Position numbers and translations under genes: made by a program
From: DATGIQ01 sp035295665
GTDB lineage: Bacteria > Planctomycetota > Planctomycetia > Gemmatales > Gemmataceae
Assembly: GCA_035295665.1 (NCBI GenBank)
Contig: DATGIQ010000658.1
Location: 1 to 15,667 of the forward strand
Reading direction: 5' to 3'
DNA: 15,667 bases
Notes under the pieces: model-generated
What the model was told of the DNA's origin: nothing
Seen by the model: the letters and a program-made list of their open reading frames with translations, nothing else
Database searches by the model: none
Shown: one piece after another, positions 14,114-15,667 of the stretch
Layout: each line of letters opens with the position of its first letter
How positions within the stretch are numbered: the first letter of the stretch is position 1

Positions 14114-15388
14114 ATGACCATGACCAAGACACACTTTTTGTGGCTGTCCGGCATCCTTCTGGCCACGGCCAGCTTAGCGGTGCCTGGCTGCGGCGGCCCC
14201 GATAGCGAGCCGAGCGCTCCTGCACGGATCGAACGGATCGATCGCTCGCTGTCGGCTGCCGCGGCATACCTCGCCGGCCAACAAGCGGCCGAGGGCGCTT
14301 GGCGGCCGGATACCTACGGAGTGTTCAAGGATGGTGCCTCCTTGACGCCGCTTGTCCTGCAAGCGCTTCACTTCGTTCCTCCCTCGGAAAGGCAGGAGAT
14401 CGCCTATCGCAAGGGGAGGGACTATCTGGTGAAGATGGTGCAGAGCGACAGCAGCATCGACGCCGGGCCGCGTGGATTGAGTTACCCCGTTTACACCGCT
14501 GCCAACGCCGTGATCCTGCTGAGCGAGCCCGGCAATGCGGCTTACCGGAAGCAACGCGATGCCTGGCTGTCGTTTCTCCGAATGCGGCAACTGACCGAGG
14601 AACTGGGCTGGCAACCATCGGATCGAGAATATGGCGGCTGGGGATACGCCAGTGGTCTGCCCCGAAAACCCAAGCCGGGCCAGGCAGCGCCTCCCTTGAC
14701 CGAGTCCAACCTTTCCGCCACAGTCTTTGCGCTGACGGCACTCCGCGCGGCGGGTGTCCCTGTCCAGGATCCCACTTTGCAAAAGGCGTTGGTGTTTATC
14801 CAGCGCTGTCAGAATTTCGGCACCGATCCGCAGTTTGATGACGGCGGGTTCTTCTTCATTTACGACGATCCGGTCCGCAACAAGGCCGGAATGGCGGGGA
14901 TTGATGCTGCTGGACGGCAACGCTTCACATCGTACGGCAGCATGACCGCCGACGGTCTGCGTGCCTTGTTCGCCTGCGGTCTGGCCGTATCGGATGCGCG
15001 CGTCGAAGCAGCCCGGCGCTGGCTGGAAAGGAACTTCAGTGCTGCGAGCCATCCGGGGAAATATCCGAACGAACGGCAGGGCGACCGCCCGGCGGTATAT
15101 TTTTATTACGCTTGCTCCGTGGCACAGGCGTTGCGGACTGTCGACCGGCAGGATGGCCAATCACGCACCCGCCAAGCTCCCTGGGCGGAAGCACTGGCCG
15201 ACGAACTGCTGAAATGCCAACGCACTGATGGCAGCTGGTGCAATCCAGCGAAAGCGGTTCGGGAAGACGAGCCAGTATTGGCCACTTCTCTCGCCGCCAT
15301 CGCGCTGGCTGTCTGCCGAGATCGCCTCAGCTGGGGAAGCGCAAACCCTGGTCGCGATGAACGTCCGCACACATCACCGCAAGAATAG
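14114..15388 (+). CDS. Probable lipoprotein with squalene-cyclase/prenyltransferase repeats
   Basis: Predicted envelope lipoprotein of 424 residues. A hydrophobic signal (about 7-24) ends at VPGC, so Cys26 would be lipidated; proline before the glycine is not ideal for a lipobox. The body resembles the alpha-toroid prenyltransferase/squalene-oxidase fold, with QAAEGAW (57-63) and QRTDGSW (369-375) as Q-x3-G-x-W motifs and GGWGYASG (174-181) between them. The segment AAYLAGQQAAEGAW closely parallels LAYLASQQHANGGW in the protein before it, so the two are probably diverged paralogues. No DxDD motif is visible. The ATG at 14114 lies four bases after the upstream stop and has only a weak ribosome binding site (GGGCAAG), which points to translational coupling; the ATG at 14120 is an alternative start. 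The two products probably work together outside the cytoplasmic membrane, one soluble and one anchored. Confidence 0.83.
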   Translation: MTMTKTHFLWLSGILLATASLAVPGCGGPDSEPSAPARIERIDRSLSAAAAYLAGQQAAEGAWRPDTYGVFKDGASLTPLVLQALHFVPPSERQEIAYRKGRDYLVKMVQSDSSIDAGPRGLSYPVYTAANAVILLSEPGNAAYRKQRDAWLSFLRMRQLTEELGWQPSDREYGGWGYASGLPRKPKPGQAAPPLTESNLSATVFALTALRAAGVPVQDPTLQKALVFIQRCQNFGTDPQFDDGGFFFIYDDPVRNKAGMAGIDAAGRQRFTSYGSMTADGLRALFACGLAVSDARVEAARRWLERNFSAASHPGKYPNERQGDRPAVYFYYACSVAQALRTVDRQDGQSRTRQAPWAEALADELLKCQRTDGSWCNPAKAVREDEPVLATSLAAIALAVCRDRLSWGSANPGRDERPHTSPQE

Positions 15389-15667
15389 AGAGAAACAATT
15401 CTGCGTTTAACGTCCCAGTTTCGATAAACCCGGGACACTTCCGACAAGCTGCTGCACATTCCTCGCCAACGGTTCGATACTACGTGTAGTCGATGGGTTC
15501 CACAGGCTCCGGTACGAAAGGCGGCGCACGTGGTCAGGACGACATCACTCGGCAGCGCGAACACGTTGTATTCGGTTCTCCAGGCAGCCAATCTAACCCA
15601 GCCGTTGAATTCCCTGAGGGGTACGGGAAAAGCGATCGATGGCAGTGTCGATCTTCGTGGAGTTGGA
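15389..15667. other. Gene-poor right edge
   Basis: No convincing gene is seen in these 279 bases. Shortly after the lipoprotein stop, 15412-15436 can fold into an imperfect stem (GTCCC/GGGAC and GTTT/AAAC around CGAT) with no T-tract, which is at best a weak terminator. ACTAC-GT-GTAGT (15480-15491) is a short inverted repeat. Two open stubs reach the right edge, one on each strand, and are too short to judge. Confidence 0.4.

Noticed and set aside
15593..15667. Open minus-strand stub of 24 codons ending at a TAG (15593-15595)
   Set aside because: It could be the C-terminus of a gene entering from the right, but it is too short to recognise and has no supporting feature.
15639..15667. ATG at 15639 opening a plus-strand frame to the edge
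   Set aside because: Only nine codons are visible and the nearest purine-rich stretch is too far away to be a convincing ribosome binding site.

Overview
The window most likely comes from a member of the Planctomycetota, perhaps a thermophilic one. The NusA sequence is planctomycete-like around its KH domains. There is a Tat-exported Gfo/Idh/MocA oxidoreductase and a pair of exported squalene-cyclase-repeat proteins, both common in that phylum. A DUF763 protein is present, a family I associate mainly with thermophiles. The DNA is GC-rich, so many long antisense reading frames are shadows. These taxonomic points rest on recalled family knowledge, not on a search.

Layout. Positions 1-3296 (minus strand) hold a three-gene MacAB/LolCDE-type ABC export operon, transcribed in the order membrane fusion protein, permease, ATPase; the ATPase runs off the left edge. 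Positions 3477-4727 (minus) encode a SAM-dependent methyltransferase with an apparent Ig-like beta-sandwich inserted in it. A long near-perfect hairpin (4748-4794) separates it from a Tat-exported Gfo/Idh/MocA oxidoreductase (4800-6134, minus, probable TTG start). Divergent from that oxidoreductase are a DUF763 protein (6275-7441), a large macro-domain protein (7689-9512) and nusA (9624-10964), all on plus. Converging on nusA are a FRG-domain protein (10989-11780) and a GNAT acetyltransferase (11816-12370), both on minus. A 353-base divergent intergenic region leads to a coupled pair of secreted alpha-toroid proteins (12724-14109 and 14114-15388, plus), the second a probable lipoprotein. The last 279 bases show no convincing gene.

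The parts most likely to be new are three. The macro-domain protein has a C-terminal helical region carrying an R-N-x4-H motif of the kind seen in HEPN ribonucleases, so it may be an ADP-ribose/NAD-linked conflict or defence protein. NusA has a two-residue insertion and loses the conserved arginine in the GxxG loop of its first KH domain, and it is separated from its usual partners rimP and infB. A FRG/GNAT gene pair lies just beyond nusA. Whether the macro, DUF763 and FRG genes form one functional system cannot be decided from this window, because they are not all on one strand and only proximity links them.
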